From Phyllobacterium bourgognense (GTDB lineage Bacteria; Pseudomonadota; Alphaproteobacteria; Rhizobiales; Rhizobiaceae), in contig NZ_QPJM01000008.1 in assembly GCF_003337575.1 (NCBI RefSeq), positions 62,001-126,000 on the forward strand: 64,000 bases of DNA, in the 5' to 3' direction. Both the position numbers and the translations under genes were made by a program. Below, one piece after another: positions 55,790-64,000 of the stretch. Position 1 is the stretch's first letter, and the number at the start of each line of letters is the position of its first letter. The notes beneath the pieces were generated by a model, which ran no database searches, was not told where the DNA came from, and was given only the letters and a program-made list of their open reading frames with translations.

Positions 55790-57001
55790 ATGATGCGGCG
55801 TTTCGAAGATGCCCGGATCTTGATGTATAGCCACGACACCTTCGGCCTTGGCCATTTGCGGCGGTGCAGGACGATTGCCCATTCGCTTGTCGAGGACTAC
55901 CGCGGGCTCAATATCCTGATTATATCCGGCGCAACTATCGCGGGCGCGTTCGATTATCGCGCCCGCGTCGATTTCGTGAAGGTGCCGAGCGTGATCAAGC
56001 TTCGCAATGGCGAATACACTTCGCTTGCACGCCACATCGATCTGCATGAAACACTGAAGATGCGCCAGTCGATCATCCGGCATACGGCCGAGACTTTTCA
56101 ACCGGATATTTTTATCGTTGATAAGGAACCGATGGGGCTGAAAGGCGAAGTGGAAGAAACCCTCGCCTATCTTAAATCTCGCGGCACGACACTTGTCCTT
56201 GGCCTGCGAGAGGTCATGGACGCGCCGCATCTGCTCGAGGCCGAGTGGAAGAACAACAACGTGATGCGCAAGATCGATCAGTTCTACGACACGGTTTGGG
56301 TCTATGGCCCGCCGGATTTCTACGATCCGCTCATCGACCTGGATGTGCCGGTCACCCTACGCGACAAGATGAAATTTGTCGGCTTCCTGCAACGGAGCCT
56401 GTCGAACGACAACACCCCAACCCATGTTCCCGAGGGCGATTATATTCTGGTGACTACGGGCGGCGGTGGCGATGGGGCCGACCTCGTGCACAATGTCATC
56501 CACGCCTATCAGCAGGATCCGACCCTTCAGCACAAGGCATTCATAGTGCTCGGCCCGTATATGCCGGCGAAGCAGCGGGCAAAACTGGTGAAGAAGGGCG
56601 GCAAAATTCCCTACATCCAGGTTATCGAGTTCGATAATCGCATGGAAGAATTGATCGCGGGTGCAAAGGCCGTTGTCGCCATGGGCGGCTATAACACCTA
56701 CTGCGAGATTCTGTCTTTCGACAAGCCGGCGCTGATCGTCCCCCGCGTCCTGCCACGCGAAGAGCAACTGATCCGGGCCACACGCGCCGCCGAACTCGGT
56801 CTCATCGAAATGCTGCTGCCAGAGGAAGCCGAGGACCCCTTGCGCTTTGCAGAGGTGCTCAAGCGCTTGCCGGACCGTCCCCCGCCATCGCAAACCGGCA
56901 AGGGTGAAGGCATGCGGCTGGAGGGTCTCGTGCATATTTCCGAGATCGTCGGCGACTGGCTGGACGAACGCGAACAGCCATTGCCCGCAGTCGCGGAATA
57001 A
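55790..57001 (+). CDS. GT28/MurG-like glycosyltransferase (COG4671 type), first copy
   Basis: The 403-residue product begins with an Rossmann-like domain (ARILMYSHDTFGLGHLRRCR). The C-terminal nucleotide-sugar half has VTTGGGGDGADLV and GAKAVVAMGGYNTYCEILSF, then KPALIVPRVLPREEQLIRAT. It fits the predicted glycosyltransferases of the COG4671 type; donor and acceptor are unknown. The ATG at 55790 has AAGGG 9 nt upstream and follows the permease operon by 87 bp. Confidence 0.8.
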   Translation: MMRRFEDARILMYSHDTFGLGHLRRCRTIAHSLVEDYRGLNILIISGATIAGAFDYRARVDFVKVPSVIKLRNGEYTSLARHIDLHETLKMRQSIIRHTAETFQPDIFIVDKEPMGLKGEVEETLAYLKSRGTTLVLGLREVMDAPHLLEAEWKNNNVMRKIDQFYDTVWVYGPPDFYDPLIDLDVPVTLRDKMKFVGFLQRSLSNDNTPTHVPEGDYILVTTGGGGDGADLVHNVIHAYQQDPTLQHKAFIVLGPYMPAKQRAKLVKKGGKIPYIQVIEFDNRMEELIAGAKAVVAMGGYNTYCEILSFDKPALIVPRVLPREEQLIRATRAAELGLIEMLLPEEAEDPLRFAEVLKRLPDRPPPSQTGKGEGMRLEGLVHISEIVGDWLDEREQPLPAVAE

Positions 57002-57010
57002 GAGAATAGC

Positions 57011-58255
57011 TTGTCAATACGCCTCAAGACATTGGTGATTCTGAAGGGCTATCCGCGCCTTTCGGAAACATTCATCGCACAGGAACTGCTCGGACTGGAG
57101 CGGGCAGGCTTCGACCTGACACTGATCTCCATGCGTAAGCCGACGGACAAGAAGCGCCATCCAATCCACGATGAGATCAAGGCGCGTGTCGTCTATCTGC
57201 CCGAATATCTCCACGAAGAACCAATTCGCGTGTTCCGTGCCCTCATGGCAGCGCGGAAGAAACCCAATTTCAGGCCGCTTCTCCTGCGGTTCTGGAAAGA
57301 CCTGCGTCGCGATATTTCGCGCAACCGCATCCGCCGTCTCGGCCAGGCACTTGTCCTTGTCCATGAATGGCCGGACAAAGGTGAATGGCTGCATGCCCAT
57401 TTTATCCATACGCCGGCTTCCGTCGCACGCTATGCCAGCATCATGACCGATGTGCCCTGGACCTGTTCGGCCCATGCCAAGGACATATGGACCTCCCCCG
57501 ACTGGGAACTGATCGAGAAACTCGGCGCGGCGCGCTGGAGCGTCACCTGCACGCGCGCTGGCTTCGACCATATGCGTGAGCTGACAAACCGAAAAGAGCA
57601 GGTGCATCTGAGTTATCATGGTCTTGATCTTGCCCGCTTCGGATATTTCTCCGGCGTCCGTCCGAGCCGCGACGGTTCGGACGCCTCGAATCCCGTGCAG
57701 ATATTGAGCGTCGGCCGTGCCGTGCCGAAGAAGGGCTATGACATCCTCTTGCAAGCACTGGCGCTTCTGCCTGCCCGTCTACACTGGAGGTTTGTTCATA
57801 TTGGCGGGGGCGACGAACTGGCGCGATTAAAACCCCTTGCCGACAAGCTCGGCATCGCGGAGCGCATCACCTGGAAAGGCGCGCTTGCGCAGGAGGATGT
57901 CCTTGGCCACTATCGCAGCGCCGATATATTTGCCCTGGCTTGCCGGGTCGCGGCAGATGGAGACCGCGACGGCTTGCCCAATGTCCTTTTTGAAGCCGCC
58001 AGTCAAAACCTTGTCTGCATCTCGACGAATATTTCCGGCATACCCGAGCTTTTGACCGGCGGAGAAAACGGTTTCGTCGTCCCTCCGGAAGATCCCCGAC
58101 TGCTGGCGGTTGCACTTGAACGGGCGATCCGCGAACCTGACCTTCGATACCGCTTGGGCAAGGCCGCCGAAAAACGGGTACGCGAACACTTCGACCACAA
58201 TTCAAGTATCCGCCAATTGACCCGGCTTTTTGAAAGCGAATGGCAAAAACCATGA
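57011..58255 (+). CDS. Glycosyltransferase family 4 (GT-B)
   Basis: The 414-residue product has the N-terminal block LKGYPRLSETFIAQELLGLE, known in exopolysaccharide transferases of the WcaL/EpsD kind. The GT4 donor site follows: ILSVGRAVPKKGYDILLQAL and LPNVLFEAASQNLVCISTNI with the second Glu in SGIPELLTGGENG. It transfers a sugar from a nucleotide donor in the cytosol. The start is a TTG at 57011, 9 nt after the previous stop. It overlaps the next gene by 4 bp. Confidence 0.88.
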   Translation: MSIRLKTLVILKGYPRLSETFIAQELLGLERAGFDLTLISMRKPTDKKRHPIHDEIKARVVYLPEYLHEEPIRVFRALMAARKKPNFRPLLLRFWKDLRRDISRNRIRRLGQALVLVHEWPDKGEWLHAHFIHTPASVARYASIMTDVPWTCSAHAKDIWTSPDWELIEKLGAARWSVTCTRAGFDHMRELTNRKEQVHLSYHGLDLARFGYFSGVRPSRDGSDASNPVQILSVGRAVPKKGYDILLQALALLPARLHWRFVHIGGGDELARLKPLADKLGIAERITWKGALAQEDVLGHYRSADIFALACRVAADGDRDGLPNVLFEAASQNLVCISTNISGIPELLTGGENGFVVPPEDPRLLAVALERAIREPDLRYRLGKAAEKRVREHFDHNSSIRQLTRLFESEWQKP

Positions 58256-59382
58256 GCAAACCGCGCGTCCTTTTCTACGTCCAGCATCTTCTTGGCATAG
58301 GTCACCTTGCCCGCGCCAGCCGCGTCGCCTCGGAGCTCGCCGCTGACAAGTTCGACGTCACGCTTGTAACAGGGGGATCGAAGGTTCCGGGTTTTCCAGG
58401 ATCGGATGTCAAATTTGTCGCGTTGCCCACACTTGTTGCGGACAATGCTGGATTTTCAGGTCTGGCAGATGCGTTTGCTAATTCGGTTGACGATGAATTC
58501 CTGGCTCGCCGCCGCGATCTCTTGCTCGAAGCCTTTCACCAAATCAGCCCATCTATCGTCATCACGGAAGCGTTCCCTTTTGGGCGCAGGCAGATGCGTT
58601 TCGAACTTCTGCCATTGCTGGGTGCCATCAAGGCAACGTCGCCGCGGCCAAAGCTTCTGAGCTCAGTTCGTGATATCCTGCAGGAGCGCACGAAGCCCGG
58701 GCGCGACGAAGAGACGGTTAGCATTATCAACGCACACTTCGACCATATCCTGGTGCACGGAGACCCGTCATTTGCAACGCTTGCCGATACGTTTCCGCTC
58801 GCAAGGAAGATCGCTGGCAAGATTATCTATACCGGTCTGGTTGCGGGTCCTGACCCAGCAGAACCTTCGGAAGTCTTTGATATCGTTGTGTCTGCCGGTG
58901 GCGGCGCAGTGGGGCTCGCCCTGATCCGCTCAAGTCTGGAAGTGGCAACGCAATCGGCATTCCGGGGATCGTGGTGCCTGATCACCGGACCCAACCTGCC
59001 GGAACGCGATTTTAATGCCTTGTTGGCAGATGCACCCCGCAATGTGAGCGTCGTCCGTTTCCGCCAGGATTTTCCATCATTGCTCAAAGGAGCCGAGCTT
59101 TCGATTTCGCAGGCGGGCTACAATACGGTATGCGATATTCTGCGCGCGCGGTGCCGTTCCATCCTTGTTCCCTTCGCTTCCGCAGGCGAAACTGAACAGA
59201 GCGTGCGGGCCGCACGATTGGAAGCCCTCGGCCTCGCCATCGCCTTGCCCGAAAACGGCCTCAACGCGGATATTCTCGGCAGTGCCCTAGAAGCCGCGTT
59301 GGCACAGCCAAAGCCATCGTCACATAGGCTCGATCTGAATGGTGCCGAGCGCACGGCTGGGGTGTTACGGAGTCTCCTCTAG
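58252..59382 (+). CDS. GT28/MurG-like glycosyltransferase (COG4671 type), second copy
   Basis: The 376-residue product resembles the gene at 55790 in layout. It opens with VLFYVQHLLGIGHLARASRV, has SAGGGAVGLALIRSSLEVAT in the middle and SISQAGYNTVCDILRARCRS near the donor site, then LVPFASAGETEQSVRAARLE. Its ATG at 58252 overlaps the GT4 stop by 4 bp; an ATG 12 nt upstream is also possible. Together the three genes would add at least three sugars to a common acceptor. Confidence 0.8.
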   Translation: MSKPRVLFYVQHLLGIGHLARASRVASELAADKFDVTLVTGGSKVPGFPGSDVKFVALPTLVADNAGFSGLADAFANSVDDEFLARRRDLLLEAFHQISPSIVITEAFPFGRRQMRFELLPLLGAIKATSPRPKLLSSVRDILQERTKPGRDEETVSIINAHFDHILVHGDPSFATLADTFPLARKIAGKIIYTGLVAGPDPAEPSEVFDIVVSAGGGAVGLALIRSSLEVATQSAFRGSWCLITGPNLPERDFNALLADAPRNVSVVRFRQDFPSLLKGAELSISQAGYNTVCDILRARCRSILVPFASAGETEQSVRAARLEALGLAIALPENGLNADILGSALEAALAQPKPSSHRLDLNGAERTAGVLRSLL

Positions 59383-59544
59383 TCAAGCAGTATTCCTCAG
59401 CGACGGCACTGCGCTGATCCTCCAAGCTTGCTGAAATTAAACACCAACACCTCTGGTTGACAGCGCTATGTTCCCTACCCATGTCATATAGCCTTCACCA
59501 AGCTGATGCTGTAGGCTGGGACGATTCAATCATGGAGTTCGTCC

Positions 59545-59622
59545 ATGTACTCTTCAAACGTTTCAGTATTTGAAATTCCTGCTGAATTCGCAGCCCCTGG
59601 TCGCCCATGGAAACAAGTCTAA
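59545..59622 (+). CDS. Possible 25-codon leader ORF overlapping the ABC gene start
   Basis: ATG at 59545 has GGAG 7 nt upstream and opens a 25-residue frame (YSSNVSVFEIPAEFAAPGRP in the middle). It stops at 59622, 16 bp after the ABC gene start at 59607. The ABC gene itself has no clear ribosome-binding site, so translational coupling through this ORF is possible. There is no direct evidence that it is expressed. Confidence 0.3.
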   Translation: MYSSNVSVFEIPAEFAAPGRPWKQV

Positions 59623-62321
59623 CACGCTATATCTGGTCGAACACGCGGCTGCAGCAGATATGGATTCTGTTCGTCGTAGCTGTCTCGATGATTCCGTATT
59701 TCATGTCTTTCGATCTGCCAAAACAGATCGTCAACGGTCCCATCCAGGGTAACGGGTTCGAGACACCCGGCGCGACGCGCACCTTCATGCATCTCGAATA
59801 CGACCTCCCCGCGCTCGGCAAGGTGGTGTTTTTCGATGGCCTTGAGCTTACCCGTTTCCAGACATTGATGGCATTAAGCCTGGTTTTCCTGCTGCTCGTC
59901 ATCATCAACGGTTTGTTCAAGCTTTATATCAACACCTACAAGGGCCGTCTCGGCGAACGCATGTTGCGACGAATTCGCTTCGAGTTGATTGATCGCGTGC
60001 TGCGCTTTCCACCAGCGCAATTCAAGCGGGTAAAATCCGCTGAAATTGCGACGATGATCAAGGACGAAGTAGAACCTATGGGCGGCTTTACCGGGGATGC
60101 CTTCGTTCAACCGGCATTGCTAGGCGGACAAGCTATCACTGCCCTCGTCTTCATCATCATGCAGAATTTCTGGCTTGGTATGATCGCTGCAGGAATTGTC
60201 GCGGTCCAGGGCGTCGTGATTCCCCGCATGCGAAAACGCTTGCTTGAACTCGGACGTCAACGTCAGCTCACAGCGCGGGAATTGTCTGGCCGTGTTGGTG
60301 AGATAGTCGACGGCATTGGTACCATTCACGGTAACGACACGTCGAACTTCGAACGGGCCGATATCGCGTCGCGTTTGGGCCTTATCTTCTCGATCCGGTA
60401 CGATCTCTATCAATGGAAGTTCCTGGTCAAATTCATCAACAATTTCCTCGCACAGGTCACCCCGTTTCTATTTTATTCGATCGGCGGTTTTCTGGCGTTG
60501 CAAGGAAGACTCGATATCGGCCAGCTTGTTGCCGTGATCAATGCCTACAAGGATCTCCCGGGGCCGTTGAAAGAGCTGATCGATTGGGACCAGGCCCGTC
60601 AGGATGTCCAGGTCAAGTACAACCAGGTGGTCGAACAATTCAACGTCGATATGCTCGTTGATCCGAAAATTCAGGCTCTTGCCCCCGATCCCGTCAACCG
60701 TCTTGAGCATTCGCTGCACGCCGTCAACCTGACACTTTCCGACGACAGCGGTGCGCCCTTGCTCAGACATGTCACGCTGGAGATCAAACCGGGCGAAACC
60801 GCCGCAATCGTCGGCAACAGCGGAAGCGGGGCTGAGGCCCTCGCCGAGGCCTTTGCCCGCCTTATCTGGCCCGAGCAGGGCCGCATCACCATCGATGGCA
60901 AAGACATCCTCGAACTGCCAGAATCAGTAACCGGCCGCCGCATCGCCTATGCGGCGTCCGATACTTATTTCTTCTCCGGAACCTTGCGGGACAATCTGCT
61001 TTATGGCCTCAAGCATGCGCCCTTGACCACGGTTGAGTACGAGGGAGCGAAAGCCGCCAAGAACAGATGGAACATCAACGAAGCGCGCCGTGCGGGCAAT
61101 CCCGAACTCGACGTTAACAGCGACTGGGTGGATTATGTCTCCGCGGGCGTGACGGGGCCTGACGATCTCTTCAAGGTTGTGCGCCCGGTCCTTGATGCCG
61201 TTCTGATTTCTCAGGACATTCTCGACATGGCATTGCGCTCCACTGTCGTCATCGAGACACACGCCGATTTGACCGATCGCATCGTCGAGGTGCGTCAGGC
61301 CCTGCGCAAACGATTGAAGAAGGAAGATCTCGACGACCTCGTCGTTCCGTTCAAGCTGGATGAGTATAACCCTCAAGCCACCGTTGGTGAAAACCTGCTG
61401 TTCGGCAGCATGAGGCGGCCAATGATGACGAACCGCAAACTGGCGGCGCATCCTTATTTCCGCTCGGTGTTGCGCGAGAACGACCTTTACATCGATCTTT
61501 ATACTATGGGTCTGGAGATCGCGGCCAATGCGGTCGAGCTGTTCGAGGATCTGCCGCCAGATCATCCGTTCTTCCAGCAACTGACCTTCATGACCGCCGA
61601 TGACATTCCGGCCTATCAGGTGTTGCTGCAAAAATTGCAGGGCCGCGGTATCGACGCGGCGTCGGCAGACGAACGTACAAGTATAATTCGCCTGAGCTTC
61701 TCCTACATCGAGCCGAGGCATCGCTTTGGTCTTCTCAACAGCCAGCTCATGGCCAAGATCGTCGATGCGCGCGCACGTTTCCACCAGAATATGCCGGACG
61801 ATCTCAAAGCTGTTATCGAACGCTATGATCCGGAACGCTTTATCTCATCGGCGACGCTTCTGGATAATGTCCTCTTCGGTAGGATCGGCTTCACCCAAGC
61901 CGACGGCTCGGATCGCATCCGTACGATTTTGCGCGACCTGTTCGACCGACTCGGCCTGTTCGAAAGTGTGCTTTCGATAGGCATGGATTTCGATGTCGGA
62001 TCCGGTGGCAAGCGATTGACCAATGTGCAGCGCCAGAAGCTCAATGTCGCGCGTGCACTGCTCAAGCGTGCCGATTATATAATATTCAACCGTCCATTGC
62101 CGGCACTTGACCAGCGCGTACAAGACCATATCACGCACAACATCATGGAGGACCTGCACGAAGAGGGCCACGCTCCTGCGATCATCTGGGTGCTGTCCAA
62201 CACTGCACTTGCCAATCTGTTCGATCGCGTGATTGTATTCGACAAGGGGACATTGGTCGAAGAGGGAACGCACGCGACTCTTTTGGAGAAAAACGGTATA
62301 TTCAAGGAGCTGGTGTCATAA
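59607..62321 (+). CDS. ABC exporter-like protein with degenerate, insertion-bearing nucleotide-binding domain
   Basis: The 904-residue product has an ABC exporter membrane domain (about 15-340, with RLGERMLRRIRFELIDRVLR) followed by an NBD-like region (about 370-904). Every catalytic motif is changed. Walker A reads GNSGSGAEAL (403-412; Lys replaced by A409). The Q-loop reads AASDTYFF. The signature is LTNVQ (804-808). Walker B is YIIFNRP (824-830; the Asp-Glu pair is N828-R829). The H-loop His is N865. About 300 residues are inserted between Walker A and the signature. Three related blocks occur: SGTLRDNLLYG (457-467), ATVGENLLFG (591-600) and ATLLDNVLFG (749-758). ATP hydrolysis is unlikely, so a structural, gated or regulatory role is inferred. 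The ATG at 59607 is the start. Confidence 0.85.
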   Translation: METSLTRYIWSNTRLQQIWILFVVAVSMIPYFMSFDLPKQIVNGPIQGNGFETPGATRTFMHLEYDLPALGKVVFFDGLELTRFQTLMALSLVFLLLVIINGLFKLYINTYKGRLGERMLRRIRFELIDRVLRFPPAQFKRVKSAEIATMIKDEVEPMGGFTGDAFVQPALLGGQAITALVFIIMQNFWLGMIAAGIVAVQGVVIPRMRKRLLELGRQRQLTARELSGRVGEIVDGIGTIHGNDTSNFERADIASRLGLIFSIRYDLYQWKFLVKFINNFLAQVTPFLFYSIGGFLALQGRLDIGQLVAVINAYKDLPGPLKELIDWDQARQDVQVKYNQVVEQFNVDMLVDPKIQALAPDPVNRLEHSLHAVNLTLSDDSGAPLLRHVTLEIKPGETAAIVGNSGSGAEALAEAFARLIWPEQGRITIDGKDILELPESVTGRRIAYAASDTYFFSGTLRDNLLYGLKHAPLTTVEYEGAKAAKNRWNINEARRAGNPELDVNSDWVDYVSAGVTGPDDLFKVVRPVLDAVLISQDILDMALRSTVVIETHADLTDRIVEVRQALRKRLKKEDLDDLVVPFKLDEYNPQATVGENLLFGSMRRPMMTNRKLAAHPYFRSVLRENDLYIDLYTMGLEIAANAVELFEDLPPDHPFFQQLTFMTADDIPAYQVLLQKLQGRGIDAASADERTSIIRLSFSYIEPRHRFGLLNSQLMAKIVDARARFHQNMPDDLKAVIERYDPERFISSATLLDNVLFGRIGFTQADGSDRIRTILRDLFDRLGLFESVLSIGMDFDVGSGGKRLTNVQRQKLNVARALLKRADYIIFNRPLPALDQRVQDHITHNIMEDLHEEGHAPAIIWVLSNTALANLFDRVIVFDKGTLVEEGTHATLLEKNGIFKELVS

Positions 62322-62412
62322 GGGGGCAACATGAGATCTTTTGAGAATTCAGCTTTACGCCCGTCTGGCTGAAATTATCGAAAAGTCTCTATTTAGAGGG
62401 TTGTGGACGTTC

Positions 62413-62877
62413 ATGCTGCTGAAAGATGAAGTTGAAATGTTGCGGCGGGTACCGCTGTTTTCGGGCGTTGCGCCGGCCAAGCTCAAGCTTCTGGCCTTCA
62501 CATCCGAGCGCGTCAGCTACAAATCCGGCCAGACACTGTTTCGCCAGGGTGATCCAGCCGATGCAGCCTATGTCATCCTCACCGGCGGCGCTGATATTCT
62601 CTCCGATTCCCCAAGCGGCGAGATCAAGGTTGCGGAGATAGAGCACGATTCCATCGTTGGTGAAATCGCGATCCTTTGTGATGTTTCGCGAACTGCGACG
62701 GTCCGCGCAAATTCTGCACTCGAGGCCTTGCGCATCAGCAAGGATCACTTTCTCAAGCTCCTTAGTGACTATCCGGAGATGACCATCGAGATCATGCGGG
62801 TTCTTGCCGACCGTTTGAGTCACACAACCACCGAACTCAGCGAAGCGCGCAGCAAACAGAAGCAGGCAGCGAAATAA
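62413..62877 (+). CDS. Stand-alone cyclic-nucleotide-binding protein
   Basis: The 154-residue product is one cNMP-binding domain. It opens with EVEMLRRVPLFSGVAPAKLK and has the phosphate-binding cassette IVGEIAILCDVSRTATVRAN, with E84 and R93 in the positions that bind the cyclic phosphate and ribose. A C-terminal helix follows. No helix-turn-helix is present, so it is not a CRP-type transcription factor. It lies 91 nt after the ABC-like gene and is probably co-transcribed with it. I chose the ATG at 62413 because the domain starts there. A TTG at 62341 would add 24 residues. Another ATG at 62331 behind AGGGGG opens only a 13-codon frame. Confidence 0.85.
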   Translation: MLLKDEVEMLRRVPLFSGVAPAKLKLLAFTSERVSYKSGQTLFRQGDPADAAYVILTGGADILSDSPSGEIKVAEIEHDSIVGEIAILCDVSRTATVRANSALEALRISKDHFLKLLSDYPEMTIEIMRVLADRLSHTTTELSEARSKQKQAAK

Positions 62878-62904
62878 TGCGGCGCCGTGGCCTCCACCTA
62901 CCCT

Positions 62905-64000
62905 TCAATAGGCTGGCCGGTCTATATTCCGCGTGACTGACCCGCTGGTCAGATCAACCAGGAAGTCACGCGACGGCATATCCGACAGATATCGCCCCAT
63001 CATGCGCAATATGCGTGCGAATTTTCCCTGAGCACCGCCAATCTCGAGTGCAGAAGAGCCGGCGTAAATCTCGATCAGCAAACGATAGGCCGCAAGCCGA
63101 GCCGGCGAAATGCGATTGAGTGCCATTTCACTGCCCATGCGCAGCCGGTACCAATCGCCAAGCAGGCTGAGTACCGGGATCGAATCCAGTTGTTCAATCG
63201 CGTTTGCGTTGTAATCATTTGAAGTTTTGCCAGCGCGTTCGGCATGAATAAGCGCAACAGTGTCCTCGAGCGGAAATGGCTGCGCACATTGGCCGAGCAC
63301 GTATAAATCTCCGAGATTGAGCCGCGACATCGTCCTTGCCATGTCATTCGGCCATTCGCGGCGCAAATAGCGATGCACGACCAATTGATCCACATGCTCC
63401 GACAGGAAATCTCCGTAGTTGGCAGCATCCAGCATATGACCCGTCTTTTTGCCTGTGACATTGATCTCGATACGATATTGCCGATTGATGGCTGGATCGA
63501 TTGGCAGATGCTCGATGCTGGCCGTTTCAACCTTTAACGCCATATCTTCCAGCGTTATCACCTTGAAGGCCGCAGGAAAGGCAGCAAGCGACGGCACGCC
63601 GATGTTGAGGAGGTAATCTTTCCCCTGCCGGACCAGCGCCGTATCATTGACGTGAAGATGTCCGCTGAAGTGTATACCGATGCCCGCATCGATGGCCGCA
63701 CGCGCCACCTCATCCGTCGGTGTCCGTTGCGTGGCGATCGTTTCACCCATTAGCGATCGTTCGTCCTCCGCTGTGCCATTGAGCATATCCAGCAACGGAT
63801 AGTGCGAGAAGGTCAGCAGCCGCTTGCCACCTCGCCTGGCTCTGCTGGCGACATCTTTTGCCCACTGCAGTATGAAACGCTTATGCTTGAGCAAGGCATT
63901 CCAGCCGGCATGGGTGCTGTCGACGAATGCGCCCGCGTCGCCTTTGGCAAAAACACCGTTGCGCGGCTCGAAGACATTGGCATCGATCATCAGCAGCCAG
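62905..64000 (-). CDS. Calcineurin-like metallophosphoesterase, 5' end beyond the window
   Basis: At least 364 codons are present and the frame stays open to the end of the window, so the start lies beyond 64000. The motifs LLTFSHYPLLDML and IHFSGHLHVND (GHxH) are the C-terminal metal-binding blocks of calcineurin-like phosphoesterases. The remaining ~200 residues form a separate C-terminal part with QYRIEINVTGKKTGHMLDAA. The substrate is unknown; a cyclic nucleotide is possible given the neighbours, but the sequence does not show this. The gene converges on the cNMP-binding gene with a 27-bp gap. Confidence 0.8.
   Translation of the reverse strand, partial: WLLMIDANVFEPRNGVFAKGDAGAFVDSTHAGWNALLKHKRFILQWAKDVASRARRGGKRLLTFSHYPLLDMLNGTAEDERSLMGETIATQRTPTDEVARAAIDAGIGIHFSGHLHVNDTALVRQGKDYLLNIGVPSLAAFPAAFKVITLEDMALKVETASIEHLPIDPAINRQYRIEINVTGKKTGHMLDAANYGDFLSEHVDQLVVHRYLRREWPNDMARTMSRLNLGDLYVLGQCAQPFPLEDTVALIHAERAGKTSNDYNANAIEQLDSIPVLSLLGDWYRLRMGSEMALNRISPARLAAYRLLIEIYAGSSALEIGGAQGKFARILRMMGRYLSDMPSRDFLVDLTSGSVTRNIDRPAY

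Overview
The window comes from the chromosome or a large replicon of a flagellated alphaproteobacterium of the Hyphomicrobiales (Rhizobiales), most likely in the Brucellaceae/Phyllobacteriaceae. The main pointers are the flagellar regulators: an OmpR-type protein that closely matches Brucella FtcR and a LuxR-type protein that closely matches Brucella VjbR. The rhizobial-type motor genes motC and motE and the flaF/flbT pair agree with this. The genus cannot be fixed from the sequence alone. No tRNA, rRNA or CRISPR array was seen.

Layout. (1) Bases 1-5100 hold the end of an Old Yellow Enzyme-type oxidoreductase, a tandem-PAS diguanylate cyclase, a BI-1 family membrane protein, an ECF sigma/anti-sigma pair and an AI-2E family transporter. 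(2) Bases 5322-40411 are one nearly complete flagellar locus. It covers export gate, hook, filament, rod, rings, stator and switch genes, opens with a PilZ protein and closes with vjbR. Genes from 5651 to 34219 run on the minus strand in several operons. motA-fliM-orf-fliN-fliG-flhB-orf run on the plus strand from 34372. Seven intergenic regions in the locus share a 16-bp element 43-56 nt upstream of a start codon (flgJ, flhA, flgE, fliF, flgB, the DUF1217 gene and motA). It is a strong candidate for the FtcR operator. (3) Bases 40720-41874 encode a DUF3095 protein that resembles a nucleotidyl cyclase. Its last bases abut a 3.6-kb inserted unit (41874-45469) with IS5/IS427-type inverted ends and a TA duplication. 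The unit carries a small membrane protein, an SDR oxidoreductase, a frameshifted AraC regulator, an IS1595-type relic and one transposase with a -1 frameshift. (4) Bases 45485-62877 look like a glycan module tied to cyclic-nucleotide signalling. It contains a UDP-sugar dehydrogenase, a class III adenylate cyclase, a secreted polysaccharide lyase, an Opp-type ABC transporter, three glycosyltransferases, a very unusual ABC exporter-like protein and a stand-alone cyclic-nucleotide-binding protein. A metallophosphoesterase truncated by the window end follows on the minus strand.

How the parts may work together. The flagellar genes form a classical regulated assembly, and the GGDEF and PilZ genes beside them suggest c-di-GMP input. 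In region 4 the dehydrogenase would supply uronic acid precursors, the glycosyltransferases would build a glycan, the lyase would cut uronic acid-containing polymer, and the Opp-type importer could recover the products. The cyclase and the stand-alone binding protein would give cAMP control. The 904-residue ABC-like protein has lost every catalytic ATPase motif and has a large insertion in its nucleotide-binding domain; it is the best candidate for undescribed biology here. The family calls are supported by the sequence, but the integrated function of region 4 is inference.
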